A stretch of DNA of 64,000 nucleotides from Hirundichthys speculiger. Taxonomy: Eukaryota > Chordata > Actinopteri > Beloniformes > Exocoetidae. How positions within the stretch are numbered: position 1 is the first letter of the stretch; every line of letters begins with the position of its first letter. Positions 11,434-23,834 of the stretch are shown here, piece by piece. The notes under the pieces were generated by a model. That model did no database searches. It was not told the origin of the DNA and was given only the letters and a program-made list of their open reading frames with translations. Location: positions 620,001-684,000 of the forward strand of contig JAGFBZ010000747.1 of assembly GCA_018398805.1 (NCBI GenBank), given 5' to 3'. The position numbers and the translations under genes were made by a program.

Positions 11434-13084
11434 TGTGTGTGTCTATGTGTACATGGTCTGTGCAGCCAAGTTTCTCATTTCCCTAAAGAGTCCACAACCC
11501 CTCGTGTCTGCAAGACAGATGTGTAAACCAGATGTTCTTGCACCGACAGAGTGCAGGACGTAGACCTGCTGCATTTGTTTCTACGTGTTTTTCTGATACT
11601 CCGGCTTTGAGTCTGATCCTGTTAAATACGGTTCTTCCTTCGGCGAGTTTCTAAGGTGAAGGAGTCAAGAACTTTACACAGCACGACTGCTGAAGAGATT
11701 TCAAACACGTTTCCTCAAAGAGACTATCAAATAAAATCTAACATAAACAGTCACAGCTGATGTTTTATCCAAGAGCAGTCCAGCAGTTATTTTTAAAACA
11801 AAGAGGGGGAAAATAAAAACTAAGAATGGCAGTGGGACTACCCATGAGTGGCAGCTTTGCCCATTCCCTCCTCTCCTCACTCAATTAGCCTCTACAGAGC
11901 CAGCCGAACGAGGATTACCCACCAGCCTCCTGGTTCAGCCTGTTACATTCACTCTGGGCAATGTGGGATTCAATGGAGAGTCATCAAAGTGCTCTACTCC
12001 GGCTGAGCTGAATCACTGGAGAATAAAGAGGGCAACATCGTGCAACAGAAAAGTGAAAGCTGGTCACAGGAACAGAAATCCTAATTGCACTGAAGAATTT
12101 ATGCTCATATAGTTGATCAAGTGTTAACACTGTCGCAGAAACACAACCTTGTTTAACCTTCCTTTTTTTGTTTTTGGAGTAATTTGAGGGACAAGACTTC
12201 AGTTTTCTTTGCTGTTGCAGAAATGATGGTAACAGAAAAACAAAGGATCATTGATGTGAATGAATGCAGTCAAGACACCAGAGTGCTGCAGATATCCTCT
12301 TCTGAAACTATTTCAGGCCTGAAACAGGCTGAGAGTCAGCTGGCAGCAGCGTCACAAATACGAGGGCCGCTGATCTTCCTCGCAACGAGGAAAACAAAGG
12401 TTGAAAATCAAACAGAAAAGCATAAAAACACAAAGATCTGAAGAATGAGTAAAAATCCCTCAACAGCTGCCTTTTTTTATTTTTACTTTATTTTTTTTAT
12501 CTGTTTCCCAGTAGCAAGGATAAAGATTTATATTTGCATGTGCTCTTTCACAAAGCCACTTGAAGCGTTACCAGCTTAAAAAAAAAAAAGAAAAAAAGGA
12601 AACTTGCCAGGAGTCCAAAAGTGTTTTAATTGTAAATAGGTTGATTAATAGATGCCTTAATTAACTTAGCTGCTTAATTTAACAGAGGAGATAGTAATGT
12701 TCTGTTGACTGTAGCTAAACCCTTTCTCATTTTCCTTCTCTATTCCTTCTAGGATAATTTTTTTTCCAACAGATCTCACACTGCATTATTAACAGTTCAT
12801 AGAAACAGCATTTTGTACATCACGCAAAAAAAAGAGTATTTCTCACTGAATATCAGCCAAGTCATCTTACGGTTTCAATTACAGCATAAAGGAAACTGAA
12901 CATTTCTGTTCAAACGTAGTAAGAAAACCACAGGTGGGTGCTGAGGCTGTGAGGACAGCAACTCATCTTCCTCTCTGGCATGCAGGTTTGGCTTAAAAAG
13001 GGAAGTTAGTTCAAAGGCACAGATGTAACTGTTCTGCAGCAGCTCTGGTGTTCAGGAAAATGAGTTTAAATGAAAGCCCAAACA
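11269..13084. other. Intronic sequence with a (TG)n tract
   Basis: A TG microsatellite lies at about 11371-11450. The rest includes A- and T-rich runs near 12480-12600. No convincing gene was found on either strand. Confidence 0.6.
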
Positions 13085-13215
13085 CATATTTTCTTTCCGG
13101 CTGCTCCCTGTCCGCGGTTGCCACAGCAGTGTGATCAGTTATAGGCAGGATGCCCGTCCTGACGTAGCAGGGATTCAAACCCGGACCTCTCAAGTGCTGC
13201 TTTGTATTTAGGACA
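13085..13215 (-). mobile_element. Degenerate tRNA-derived SINE with RTE-like 3' end
   Basis: On the minus strand a B-box-like GGGTTTGAATCCC is followed by GGGCATCCTGCC and, near the end, GACAGGGAGCAGCCGGAAAG. This order resembles fish SINEs that borrow an RTE LINE 3' tail. No target duplication was found. The family name is left open. Confidence 0.45.
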
Positions 13216-14280
13216 ACTGATGACCCCGTTGGCCGATCAACTGATCTGATTATTGGCCGTTCTTTAATAATCACCTGAGATGATACATCTGATGAAAGTG
13301 CAGGCACACCTGTAGACAGACCTGCGCTGTTAGACTTTGGGTCTTACTGGTGGACCACAGTTTGCTTCCAGCAGGTTTTAGAAGATGGAGACGAATGTCT
13401 CGGCTTCCCGCGAGTAGGGGTTTAATTCTTATGTTTCCGTATATTTTTTTATTTTTTCAATAATGAATGTAACTGTATGCGGCTTGTTTTGACAGCGAGC
13501 TCTGAATAAGCTGCAGCTCACATGCCGTGTTGGGAATGAATGATTAGATTTGTAATTAAATTTGTTAAATTGAGAGTTTCTCTCCCTCAGACGCACATGC
13601 TCCTCAGACGACAACAGCTTCTGCTTTCAACTTCATTAAACTTCACTCTTTGTCACGGGTGGAACGACTTGTTCATGTATGTTTGTCCCTAAACACAAGC
13701 AGTGTGTTTTTTGCTCAGCCAGATACTTTTTGTGAGCTACATGACTCCAAGGTGAAGTGTCAGAAAGGTGACCTAAGCTCCCACCTCTGAGGATACGTTG
13801 TACTTTGGTGTCATGTTTGGCTGCAGCATCTCCTATTCTGTCACGCCATCTGAAGTGAACATTAAAGTTTAATCGAGTTGACGAACAACTACAGTTTCAC
13901 AGTTTTACAAGCTGTTAATAAAGCTTTCTCTGGAACACCTGCTTTCCCATGAAAAGGTAAGTTCAAAGGCCCGGACATAAATATCTATATGCCAGTTAGC
14001 AGCTGGTTTTGGATTCATGAAAATCTGTTTCACAGAAAATTTGTTTGACCGCTATATATATGTAACAACAATATATACGTCAGGCTGAAATCATCCAGCA
14101 CAAAAGCTTTCTGGATCAAGAGTAACTGCTGGCTTTAACCGGCTACATTTGGACCAACTCGTGTACTGAATGTGAACCAGCTGCTGCTGCTGCTCCAGAA
14201 AATAAAAATAATAATAACAATAATGGAAACAGCTCTTCACTTTCACAAAGGGAACATCCATAAAATTGCATCATTCCTAC
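13216..14280. other. No recognisable feature
   Basis: Intronic sequence with no coding or repeat structure that I recognise. Confidence 0.5.
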
Positions 14281-15814
14281 TAGGAGTGTAAAGATAAACC
14301 GATTTGAATCGGTTATCGGTCTGTGACGTATGAGATCCAAGTGCATCGGTCAATGGAGAACTGGATCGGTAAAAATGCACTACCAACGGTCCGATGTGCC
14401 ATATTTACGGCCGCGAATCGTTTTTCCTGAGGTCCAGTGACCCAGACATGCCATTGTTGTGCCAACGGGCACGTGAACTCTCACGAGACTCCAGTGTTGA
14501 CAATTTACCTGTAAGCGTCATGACGTCAGCTATGTAGCTGAGAGAGCAGCTAGCAACATGTCAGAGCGGCTAGCAACATGTCAGACAACGCGGATGAAAT
14601 ATACAGCGCTCCTCACCACTGGGAAATGTGAACGTACGCTCGGCTGCCTCGTCCCCGGCGTGGACATTACTAGGTCCTGCTTCTCGTCTCGCTTAGCAAC
14701 GTAACCTCCAAGTACACATGAATGAAGAACGTTGGTTCGACTGGAATAATGGAACAATCTGACCTGACTGGTCTGTACAGGATTTACTGACTGTCCAAGT
14801 GTCATTTAAAGGGCCGATTTCTGAAGTGTTCAGTTTGCTCATTAGGGCAATTATATGATAATTAAATTTTTTTAAAAATCTCTCGACTCCGACCGACCCC
14901 CCCCCCCCCCCCCCCCCCCCCAAAAAAAAGAAAACTCCTCTGATCTACACGGTTCACATAGGTCACTCTTTTTGACTTCAAAACGGCGCATTTCGCCGAA
15001 AGGTGAGGGATTTTCATGCCTGAAGTATTAGTTATTCAGGTTTAGAGCCTTTTGTGATTAAAAAAAAAACAATTTTAAAGAAAAGCTAATGTTCAGAGTT
15101 ACAGGCATCAAAAAGACATGTTGAATTTAACAAGCTATTTTCTATAACTGCTTACTAAAGTTTTGGATCCATGTATCTTGTTGTCAGTGATGTTTTACTG
15201 TTGAAGTTCACCAGTGACTGAATCACTAGTCATTCTGAATTTTTGCCTTTAATAGGCAACTTAATTGTTTCATAACAACTACTTTTATTTTTGATATCTA
15301 ACCTCCGCCTTATGCTCAGTGTATTCTCACATTAGCAGGAATAATTAAACTTTGTGCCATTTTTATCTTTTATTTTCTCTTAAGGGAAAGTAAGAATTGG
15401 ATTTTAAGTATGAGCAGAGTTTTGTAAACCTGTGAAGTGAGGCACACCAGATTGTGAGTTTTGCGTTTCAATATGTAACGTCAATAATCCCCCCAGGTAT
15501 ATTGTAAAGGCTTAAGTTTATGTCTGAATTTATGTTCAGTAGACCTGGTGTTCTGTCTCTGGGACATTAAATAAACAAAAGAATACTATTTTGAAATTAA
15601 ATTTGTGTTTCTCTTTTTCTTCTCAGTAATAAAGCAAAATAAGTAGTTGGGGTTAAATTGTCAATATTTATTGAATCGTACTGAACCGAACCGTATCGAA
15701 TCGTACCGAATCGAATCGTTTACTATTTTTTATGAATCGTCCCTGAATCAGATCGTAGCCTGTGAACTGAGATTTGAATCGGATCGTTTTGTGAGTAAAA
15801 GATTCATACCCCTA
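14281..15814. mobile_element. hAT-like non-autonomous element, GAATCG family
   Basis: The left end is TAGGAGTGTAAAG and the right end finishes GATTCATACCCCTA. The 8-bp flanks ATTCCTAC and ATTCCTAT match at 7 of 8. The submotif GAATCG (and the related GTATCGAATCG) is repeated just inside the right end and appears once near the left. The interior includes a run of 25 C at 14897-14921. No transposase remnant was recognised. Confidence 0.8.
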
Positions 15815-17059
15815 ATTCCTATTATAAGAGATGAATAAAAACTGACTGTGGAATCGGGGTTATCAGACTACTGTAACACCTGTATCCTCCAGATGGCAGC
15901 ACCAGTCAAAGCCGGCCATTGCCGCTGCATTCGGGGCTTTTGGGGGATATAAAAGCTTCCATTTCTGAACTCCAATTATAAACTTCCATTGATTTAATGC
16001 GACAGTTAGGCCAAAACAGGGAAGAATGAACATTACAGGAAATTCCAGGCTGAGTTCCCATCCACTCGGCAGGGAAAAGGTCAGCGCTGATCCTGTCTAC
16101 TTTGCCTGGAATAAACAGAGGAAGCCACAGCGCAGAAAGGCTCAGGTCTAGAAAGCCCTGGAGGAGGTGACGTCTGCCCCCTTACACATCATACTCAGCA
16201 GCAGCAGGTAGCTGCTACTCAGGATTAGAAATAGAAAAACAATCAACCTCTTCTTCACAGTGTTCCATACTTGATGTCATTCATTCACTGATAAATAATA
16301 ATAAATAATGATACAATTAAAAACCACATAAACCACAGACTCAAACCGCTACTTTACAGTTCTAAATTAAAATAAATAATCATTTTAGGATTACTGGATG
16401 ATAAATTAGTCAAAAATGTTCCCCGTATGGAATGCTGGGAAATGTTCCTGCATTCCTGCAAAATCCACACACAACAAATGAGAGCAAGTGGCACAAATGA
16501 CACATTGTGACAGACGGGGTTGTTCTTGCATTAAGTAAGAGTTGAATCGAAGCGTTGTCAATTGTTTTTCCATAAATGTGATTCAAGATTCTAATAATGA
16601 ACACAAAACTGCTGATTTAAATAGGCAAAAAAGGAACGATAAATTTCCACTATCCAGGGTGAAGTCATCAAATCAAATCTTTTTTTTATGTTTTTCTCGC
16701 TGAAACAAGTTCACACATTTTAAGCTACAGATATGTGATCCTGTCATCCAGTACACCGATGCTGTGCATGAGAAGCCTGCAGGACTTTCTCTCTCTGTCT
16801 CTAACTGGACCTCCAGGGTCCTTCATGAAGCCAGCAGTAGACCTGTCATAGAGGCGCAGACACTTTCATTGCCCTGCAAGCAAAGACTAAAAGCTCTATC
16901 AAAATAATGAATCCGAACTCCTGCTTAAAACCCCTCTCAAAGTCAGCGAGTTAAAGAACTTTCCTTTTAATGAGACAAAGCTTTAAACTGCTGGGTCATG
17001 CTGGTAACTTTTCAGAACTGGCTTCTCCGTGTGAGGAACACTGCAACATGGTCTCAGAC
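15815..17059. other. No recognisable feature
   Basis: Intronic sequence without a recognisable gene or mobile element. Confidence 0.5.
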
Positions 17060-17924
17060 ATGGAGCCACGTTTGAGTCATAATTCAATGAATAAATTAGT
17101 CTATTATTGTGAAATACAGGTGTTTATTATTATGAAATATTTCCCATTATTATGATAATGGTTTCGTTTTTCATAAGAATGAGCTTTTACATAATAATTG
17201 CTTTGTTTTTCATAAGAATGATTTGTGTGTCAATCACAGCAGAGAGGGCGGAGCCATTTATGTGATTGGCTGCTCTTTTATTCAGGCATAAGCAACAGAA
17301 CAGTGAATATCGATAGTGGGCGAGAGGTGCAATGTATATACTCCAGGCCAGTAGGTGGTAGAATGCACCTCAGTTTACGGTTAAAAGTTGACATCCACTA
17401 AGAAACGTCAAGGTTTCCCGTAGCTCAGTCCAAGCTGCCATAGCTACAATCGGACTAGGAGCGCACCTTGATGACGCCACGGCCCGCTGCTAACGGGACC
17501 TCACGGCAAAAACTAGTCGATGTCAGAGCGTAGAATGGAGAAGGATCAGCCAATGAGCATGCAGGTCAACCACTGGTCCCGCCCACTGGCAAAATGTCAT
17601 TATTTTATTATTATAAAAGCTCATTCTTATGAAAAACGAAGCAATTATGTAAAAACTCATTCTTAGATTAAAAAAGCCATTCTGAAATAAACTATTATGC
17701 ATTAAAATAAGATTAAATAATAATAAAAAATATATTTCATAATAATTTTTATATCATATATTATATATATAATAATGGGAAATATTTCATAATAATACAC
17801 AGGTATTTCATAATAATGGGAAACATTTCATAATAATGGATACGTATTTCATAATAACAAACGCATGTATTTTATAATAATAGACTCATTTATTCATTGA
17901 ATTATGACCCAAACGGGGCTCCAT
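17060..17924. mobile_element. Fold-back element with long inverted repeats
   Basis: The left arm opens ATGGAGCCACGTTTG and the right arm closes with its complement, CAAACGGGGCTCCAT. The arms extend inward through TCATAATTCAATGAATAAAT and further AT-rich sequence. A second inverted pair, TTTTTCATAAGAATGAG with CTCATTCTTATGAAAAA, lies inside. The flanks TCTCAGAC and ACTCAGAC match at 7 of 8 and suggest an 8-bp duplication. No coding content. Confidence 0.8.
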
Positions 17925-17932
17925 ACTCAGAC

Positions 17933-18330
17933 TTTCCGGTAATGACAGATTGAATGTTAATTTCAATGTGATGTGAAAGCCAGTGAAATTGCTGGGAAAA
18001 TAAAAAATACAGCGTTTGACTGGGAAATCAAAAATCAGGCTTTCACAAATCATTGCAAAAAATAGCACAGACACCAGATTTATTTTGCATCAAGTCTGTC
18101 ATTATAATTTAAAATCCAAGTCATAAAAAATGAGCTCGTTCACTTATAAATAATTTTGACTCTTTCTCCAACTTCAATGCGAAGGCAAGAGTGGGTGTAA
18201 AAGCACATTTGTGTAGTTGAGTGCAGTCTTTGGGGACAGCTGGCGTTCACAGCGAGGGTGGCTGCAGGCTGTCGTTACCAGAGCATCAGCCGCGCTGCTA
18301 CTGTGTGTTTGTTAGCGTCTTGGTCCTTAC
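17933..18330. other. Intron 2 sequence next to exon 2
   Basis: No mobile element or coding signal was recognised. Its last bases are the exon 2 donor (GTAAGGAC on the minus strand). Confidence 0.6.
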
Positions 18331-18447
18331 CTTGCCAAAGTTCCTCACATCAAAAAGGTCAAAGGCGTCGAACAGGTCGCTTTTCTTCATTCCGAATTTG
18401 TCGCTGCACGCCGCCAGGAAGGTCCTGATGTTCTTTAGGCACAGGAA
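18331..18447 (-). CDS. vav3: vav3 exon 2 (calponin-homology domain, second part)
   Basis: VAV proteins are cytoplasmic exchange factors for Rho/Rac GTPases, and the N-terminal CH domain helps hold them autoinhibited. This 117-bp exon encodes 39 residues on the minus strand. It runs from [11 protein letters not shown] through [10 protein letters not shown] to [10 protein letters not shown] polypyrimidine tract and CAG acceptor precede it at 18448 and GTAAGG follows at 18330. Phase is 0 at both ends, so it joins exon 1 after M-S-Q without interruption. The stretch F-G-M-K-K-S-(D/E)-L-F fits VAV3 and differs from VAV2. The exon is intact. Confidence 0.95.
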
Positions 18448-19364
18448 CTGTGAAGGGAGAACAGCCAGGATGCATCTGAGAGTGAGGCACCAATAAATGG
18501 ACCAGGAGCATCACATCCACGGATGATGTGGTCCATAATTATCTTTTACCGTGATTGTCTAATGAGAATCTGCAGGAAAGCAGGACCGCAGCTATAAAAG
18601 ACAGATGAATCTGTGTTTATGGCCAACGTGAGAGCATCTTCTTTCATTTGTATGATGTTTTCTGTAAAAATGGGGCAATGGAAAGGTGTTAAATAAAACA
18701 AAAACAAAAAGGAAAGAAAGATCAAATTTACCAGAACGGATATAGTCTGCTGTCACTGCTGAGATAATGTTCAAAAAATAGGGCATGACTTCTTCAGAGG
18801 AGTTGTCGAGGTATTTCCTCAATCAAACAGTGTTTAAATTAAACACTTGGTTGTTAAACAAAAATAACTAGTAAAACAATTATTGATAATCCCAGGAAAA
18901 TATAGTGAATTCTGCTTCTGCGTCTCAATTTTTTAACAGCTCAAGCTGAGTCCTGGACTATTTTCAAGATGAAAAGATCTTTTGCAGTAATAAAGTAGCA
19001 GAACGGAAGACTGACAATGAAAACAGGCCAGAAAGCTCTTCCTCAGCTAAAATATATAAACTATGAGCTTAATTACAGCTGAGGGTCCACCTTGAGACAG
19101 GCATTTAATCAATAAATAATTCTACTCATAAGCCATGTTACATAATAAGGCTGCTGTTTATTTTGTTTTCTCTATCTCTACCTTCTGCAAAAGAAACTAT
19201 TAGACCGATTTATGTATATGCACTTCTGAAAACTGACAAGGAACATCCCTGAATCCAAAGAAATATTGGTTTAAAGCCAAATCCTTTCTAAAAGGTCTTT
19301 TGAGGTAATAATCCTTTGCACTCTTCCCTCTGTGGGAGTTTTTTTTTACCTCCTATTATCCTTG
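18448..19364. other. No recognisable feature
   Basis: Intron 1 sequence flanking exon 2. Nothing was recognised. Confidence 0.5.
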
Positions 19365-19505
19365 ATTTGGATTTAATATTGTAATTTTAGTTAATGATAT
19401 TTGCTCGGGGGTCATGCTCTTGGTCTCTGTAAAGACCTGGAGACAATTGACATTGTAACAGACGCTATACAAATAAAATTGAAATTGAAATTGAAATTGA
19501 AATTC
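19365..19505 (+). repeat. LINE/SINE 3' end with (ATTGAA)n tail
   Basis: The sequence ends CGCTATACAAATAAA followed by about four ATTGAA repeats, a tail pattern common in fish retroposons. Its upstream part (GCTCGGGGGTCATG, then CTCTGTAAAGACCTGGAGAC) also looks like such a 3' end. The family was not identified. Confidence 0.4.
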
Positions 19506-20489
19506 ATGCAGCAAGGTGTGACCAGAGAATGTGTCAACATATTTGAAGTAACCAGCATCCAGCTGTGACTTCCTGAAGGATAGAACAAAAAAAATGAAAA
19601 AAAAAGGCATTTCAGGCAGAAATGTTTTTGCAGCTCTGGTGTCCAACCCAGCGCTGGAGCGGATTTTACACATGACCTCATCCTTGGGTGTAACGATACA
19701 ACATTTGGACTTTTCTTGGCTGCACTAATCGTCAAGCAGAATATATTTCTCTTCCTAAAACTGATGTCGTACTGTTAAAGGGTGGAGGATACCGTGGATC
19801 AACAAAGAAAGATGGTGAATTTGTTGTCAGACATGACAATTAAGCAAACCCACCGGCTATAGTCTAACGACTACGTCTCAGGTTATTTTTGGGCCTTTAA
19901 CATGGCCTGCAGATGTATAAATAAGAAATGATGGATCTCAAGGCCAAGACTTCCATCTTCTGAATGCAGATACATTTGAAACTCGTGCTGTAAAGTTAGA
20001 CATTGTCAGACACAGTTTATATTTAAGCCACCAACAAACACACTAAAAATGTGGCACCACAGATTTACCAGCATCCATAGATTTTTATGTGTTTATACTC
20101 GGCAATATGTTCATACTTTTCAGGGTGTATAAAGCACAATGATTTGCAGTGGTACACTGCTGTGGCTGTATAAAGCTGCAGTCATGACCATGAAGCCCTG
20201 GCAGCTAAAACAGGTTCTTCATGAGGTGATGCACCCCTACTTCTACATAAATGAAACTATATTCCATCTCCAAATCCTAGAAATGGGATACCAGTATGCA
20301 ATGAAGGCACATCAGTCCCGCCTTCAACATGTTGTGTGAAAAGTGCTTATAATTAATGCAGTTAGACTGCAATTACCCCTCATGCACATCTAACAAGTAG
20401 CAGGCACATGGTTTGCCACAACATTGATATTTTAGTGTTGCGTCATTTAATTGTTCATTTCCAAGTGGCGCAATTATCAACAGATGAGC
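19506..20489. other. No confident feature
   Basis: AT-rich intron sequence. The right-hand part may belong to the decayed repeat that starts near 20490. Confidence 0.4.
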
Positions 20490-20596
20490 AATGACAAGTG
20501 TAACCCCAATCTCAAAAATGCTGGGACACTGTGTCAATAAAAACAGATTGCAATCATTTGAAAATATCATCAATCCATATTTCATTCACAATAGAA

Positions 20597-21081
20597 CAGT
20601 GGTGCGCAAACTGTGGTACACGTACCACCAGTGGTACGCGAGCGCTCTCTGGTGGTACACGGGGGAACGTCATGACTTTCCACATTTTTCCACATGTTCA
20701 CTTTTAAAAAAATTGGAAACATACAATGCATTATAAATACGTTTCAAACAAATAGTGTAGCGTGAGATTATTGAAATTGTCTTATAAAAATATCAGTTGC
20801 ATATTCAGTTGCAGTGCAGATGTAACAACTTTTGAGTGTTTATTTTGCTCTGTATGAGAGTATGAGTCTGTGAGAATTGTTGGACAGAGTTGTAAATGTC
20901 TGATTCAGTAAAGTAACAATTCAGGTAATAAATAACCACAATAAGAAATAAACATCTCTGTGTTTAAAGCTAATTGAGAAGGTATATATGGCTATATTTT
21001 AAAACTGGTCATCATGGTGATACTCAGAGAGCTGAACGGTTTCTCAGCTGGTACACAGGATTAAAGGTTTGAGAACCACTG
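20597..21081. mobile_element. Short hAT (Charlie-like) MITE
   Basis: The 485-bp element starts CAGTGGTGCGCAAACTGTGG and ends GGTTTGAGAACCACTG. It is flanked by a perfect duplication CAATAGAA (20589-20596 and 21082-21089). No coding content. Confidence 0.92.
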
Positions 21082-21330
21082 CAATAGAACATAGAAAACA
21101 TATTAAATACTAACAAAAAGCCATTTTACAAATTCATGAAAAATATTAGCTAATTTTTAATTTGGTGAGAAAGAGTTTAGACTAGCAACAAATGGGCTGG
21201 AAAAGGTAGTGGCACTACAAGGAAAACACCCAGTGCAACATTTAGGCTATTTGGGAACGGGTCTGTAAGATGACTGGGTAAAACAAAGAGCATCTTCGAA
21301 GTAAAGATGTTTGACCAATCTATGGAAGTC

Positions 21331-21458
21331 CATCCATCCATCCATCATCTGTGCCAGCTTAATCCTCTGCAGGGTCATGGGGATCTGCTGGAGTCTATCC
21401 CAGGTCTCTTTGGGTGAAAGACAGGGGTCCACCTGGACAGGTCATCTGTCCATCACAG
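21331..21458 (-). mobile_element. 5'-truncated ATGG-tailed SINE-like copy
   Basis: Read on the minus strand it ends in (ATGG)n and carries the same 3' segment as the copies at 29735 and 44561. It is flanked by ATCTATGGAAGTC and ATCTATGAAAGTC (12 of 13), so the truncation took place at insertion. Confidence 0.85.
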
Positions 21459-21640
21459 ATCTATGAAAGTCATCAAGTAGAAAACTGTTGAACTGCTTAG
21501 ATCTTATACGAAACAAGATTGAGACAAAATTCCTCTCCCAAAAGTCCAGTAACCGGACTCCTCAGTTCTCAAACATCTATAGTTAAAAGAAGAGGGGATG
21601 CTGCCCAGTGGTAAACAGCCCCATAATCAAATACAAGTGG

Positions 21641-22333
21641 ACATTTCCACAGTTTTATATTAAGTTCGATCAATGCAACATGCTTCAAAGGTCAGTTGAT
21701 AATCCTTTGATGTCGCTGTTTATTAAAACAATGACAAGGATTTTTTCCAAAACTGAGCAGCCCTGTCCTTACATTTGATAAGCTTTTTGTGATTAGATCT
21801 GGAAATCATTATGAAAATCACTGAAATATATAATAGATAGCATTAACGACAACTGTAATGATAACGATGGCAATAATGATAATGAGTGTGTAAACAGTTG
21901 TCATTATTGGTCTCTAACCTTCTGTTCCAACGAGAACAGATGGGCAGCAAGCACCTACTGAGACAGCTGGACTACCAAAACCCTATTTGTTTCTGCCTCA
22001 GATTATTTCTTTTTGATTTCATTAAAAACGTGCAAACATATTACACCTGTGGCACAGTGGCAGTGCCTTTACTCTAACTTTATACAGTGGGACGTCCTGT
22101 GATCATTTGGACAGTTCAGACAGGCTATGCCTTTTAAAGACCCGTTCAACCCTTTTCTCCTCCATCATCTCTCTCAGTATCTCCATTTAGAAATTCTGAA
22201 CTCCTGAAATTGTTTCATTCACGGTTCACTGATGGAAATTTCTAATCAATTCACTTAACAACTCATTTAAACGCCAATCACCGCTCAGTGTCTACTTTCA
22301 CAAATGTCTTAAAAATCCCTGGATTACTTAAAT
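21641..22333. other. No recognisable feature
   Basis: Intronic sequence with no coding or repeat signal that I recognise. Confidence 0.5.
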
Positions 22334-23118
22334 CACATGTGTCAAACACAAGGCCCGCTGGCCAAATGTGGCCCGTCACATCATTTTATGTGGCCCTCGA
22401 GAGCTTGTGCATTATTGGCCTAAATTTTAAACCAATATTTTATGACTTAAAATAAGCTCACCACTTTAAAGCACATATTGACAATAAACTACATCTCCCA
22501 TAATGCATTTTGTCGTCACCCACAATGATAAAAAGACATCAAGACGATTTTCAGAACTGATAGACTACAGAAAAACCTCTACAAACTAACCTAATATGTC
22601 CAAGAAAAGAGAAATTGATGCACAAGGAAGGTAGTTTAATGAACGACAGGAAAACAAATACAAGTTTGTATCTCAAGGTGAAAAAACAGTTTGTCTTTTG
22701 TGTTATGAGGCGTGTCAGTCGTGAAAGAGTTTAATCTACGTTGGCATTTTGACAACAAATACGGAGCTAAGTATGCTAAATTTAGCCCACAAGAAAAACA
22801 AAGAATCGCTTTTGCTTCTGAAACCAAGGTAATGGATACTCTGAGTGATGTTTACAGTCCGTTACCATAGCAATGGCTCTGTAAACATCACCCGTGGGAA
22901 AGTAGGTTTACAACCACAAACCCTGAGTTTAATATAATGAGTTAAATATTTGAAATTTTAATACATAATAAATACAATAACAGCTATTTAACAATATAAT
23001 AAGGTACAGTTTAATTCATTTTGATTTACATTGCATTTTGTTACATTGTCAATCTGGCCCTTCGAGGACAACCATGATGCTGATGTGGCCCTCAGTGGAA
23101 ATGAGTCTGACACTCCTG
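22334..23118 (+). mobile_element. hAT element, family V copy 1 (GTF2IRD2-like transposase remnant)
   Basis: The ends CACATGTGTCAAAC and GTCTGACACTCCTG are inverted. The flanks ACTTAAAT and ATTTAAAT match at 7 of 8. The interior holds an N-terminal transposase fragment. A second copy, with two further insertions, lies at 59524-60647. Confidence 0.85.
22595..22861 (+). pseudogene. hAT transposase N-terminal fragment (GTF2IRD2/BED type)
   Basis: From ATG 22595 the reading begins M-S-K-K-R-E-I-D, hits a stop after G-R, and continues F-N-E-R-Q-E-N-K-Y-K-F-V and V-C-L-L-C-Y-E-A, a C-x2-C pair. A frame change then gives F-N-L-R-W-H-F-D-N-K-Y, where the second half of the finger would be, and K-V-M-D-T-L. 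This order fits transposases related to GTF2IRD2. The catalytic part is missing. Confidence 0.75.
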
Positions 23119-23650
23119 ATTTAAATTGTGAAAAAATACCGAAGTATTTAAGACGATGTCGAATTTTAGAGGCATTCAAGCATTGTGGAAGGATACAATC
23201 ATATAAAAAACAAAGTTCAACCAACTTCACTTCACACAAGTTTGTGTAAAAAAAAAAAAAAAAAAGAATCCTCAGAACCTTACTAAGTCTTATAATAAGG
23301 TTAATGCATCCACTGATGACATGACATGACAGATTTCATCATGTCATTATTTAATTAAAAATTAAAGAAGTGAAAAACTAAGTACATCCTTAATGTTTAG
23401 AGTTAAACCCTGAACCTGAGGTTCCCTCCTGCTTCAACTAAACCAGAGCTCTCAGTTCCACATCACCGGTTATGTTATGTCAGTGAGTTCTGTCTTAGTT
23501 GACCCAGGTTTACGTTTGTTCACGGCGGACCCATAGACAGATGTCATCTATCCAGGCCACAACAATGATGGTGAAAAAAGGAGAAATATGTTGGGAAAGT
23601 CCTCCGAGAGGCTTATAAAGATGGGAAGTTTAATGCACCAGCTCCTGCTC
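23119..23650. other. No recognisable feature
   Basis: Intronic sequence with an A-run near 23249-23266. It ends at the target site of the L1 element. Confidence 0.5.
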
Positions 23651-23834
23651 AAAATTAAGTGCATGAGTGGACGCGCCCGGCAAGATGGCGACCGAGTAAG
23701 ACGTGGTTAAAGAGCCTCTGGTGAAGCGTGTCTCAATCTGATATTTTTGGCCCATTTAAATTGCCTGAAGTATTCAATTATTTTGATTTAAGCATTCGGT
23801 GAACACTCAGTACAAGTTTTGGACCCACTGTTAC

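Larger units (their letters stand above)
1..18330 (-). other. vav3: vav3 intron 2 (partial; runs off the left edge)
   Basis: This is everything downstream of the exon 2 donor on the minus strand. I looked for the next VAV exon (the end of the CH domain followed by the acidic region) on the minus strand and did not find it, so the intron continues beyond position 1. It is filled with the transposons listed separately. The intron assignment is inference from the two exons. Confidence 0.75.
20490..21640. repeat. Decayed DNA-transposon-type repeat with two insertions
   Basis: Phrases such as CAAAAATGCTGGGACACTG, AATAAAAACAGATTGCAAT and AGAAGAGGGGATGCTGCCCA resemble a high-copy fish repeat, possibly Kolobok-like. 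It is interrupted by a hAT element (20597-21081) and by an ATGG-tailed fragment (21331-21458). The class is uncertain because its own ends were not identified. Confidence 0.4.

Noticed and set aside
14693..14923. Glycine-rich minus-strand ORF
   Set aside because: It depends on the 25-bp poly-C run inside a hAT-like element.
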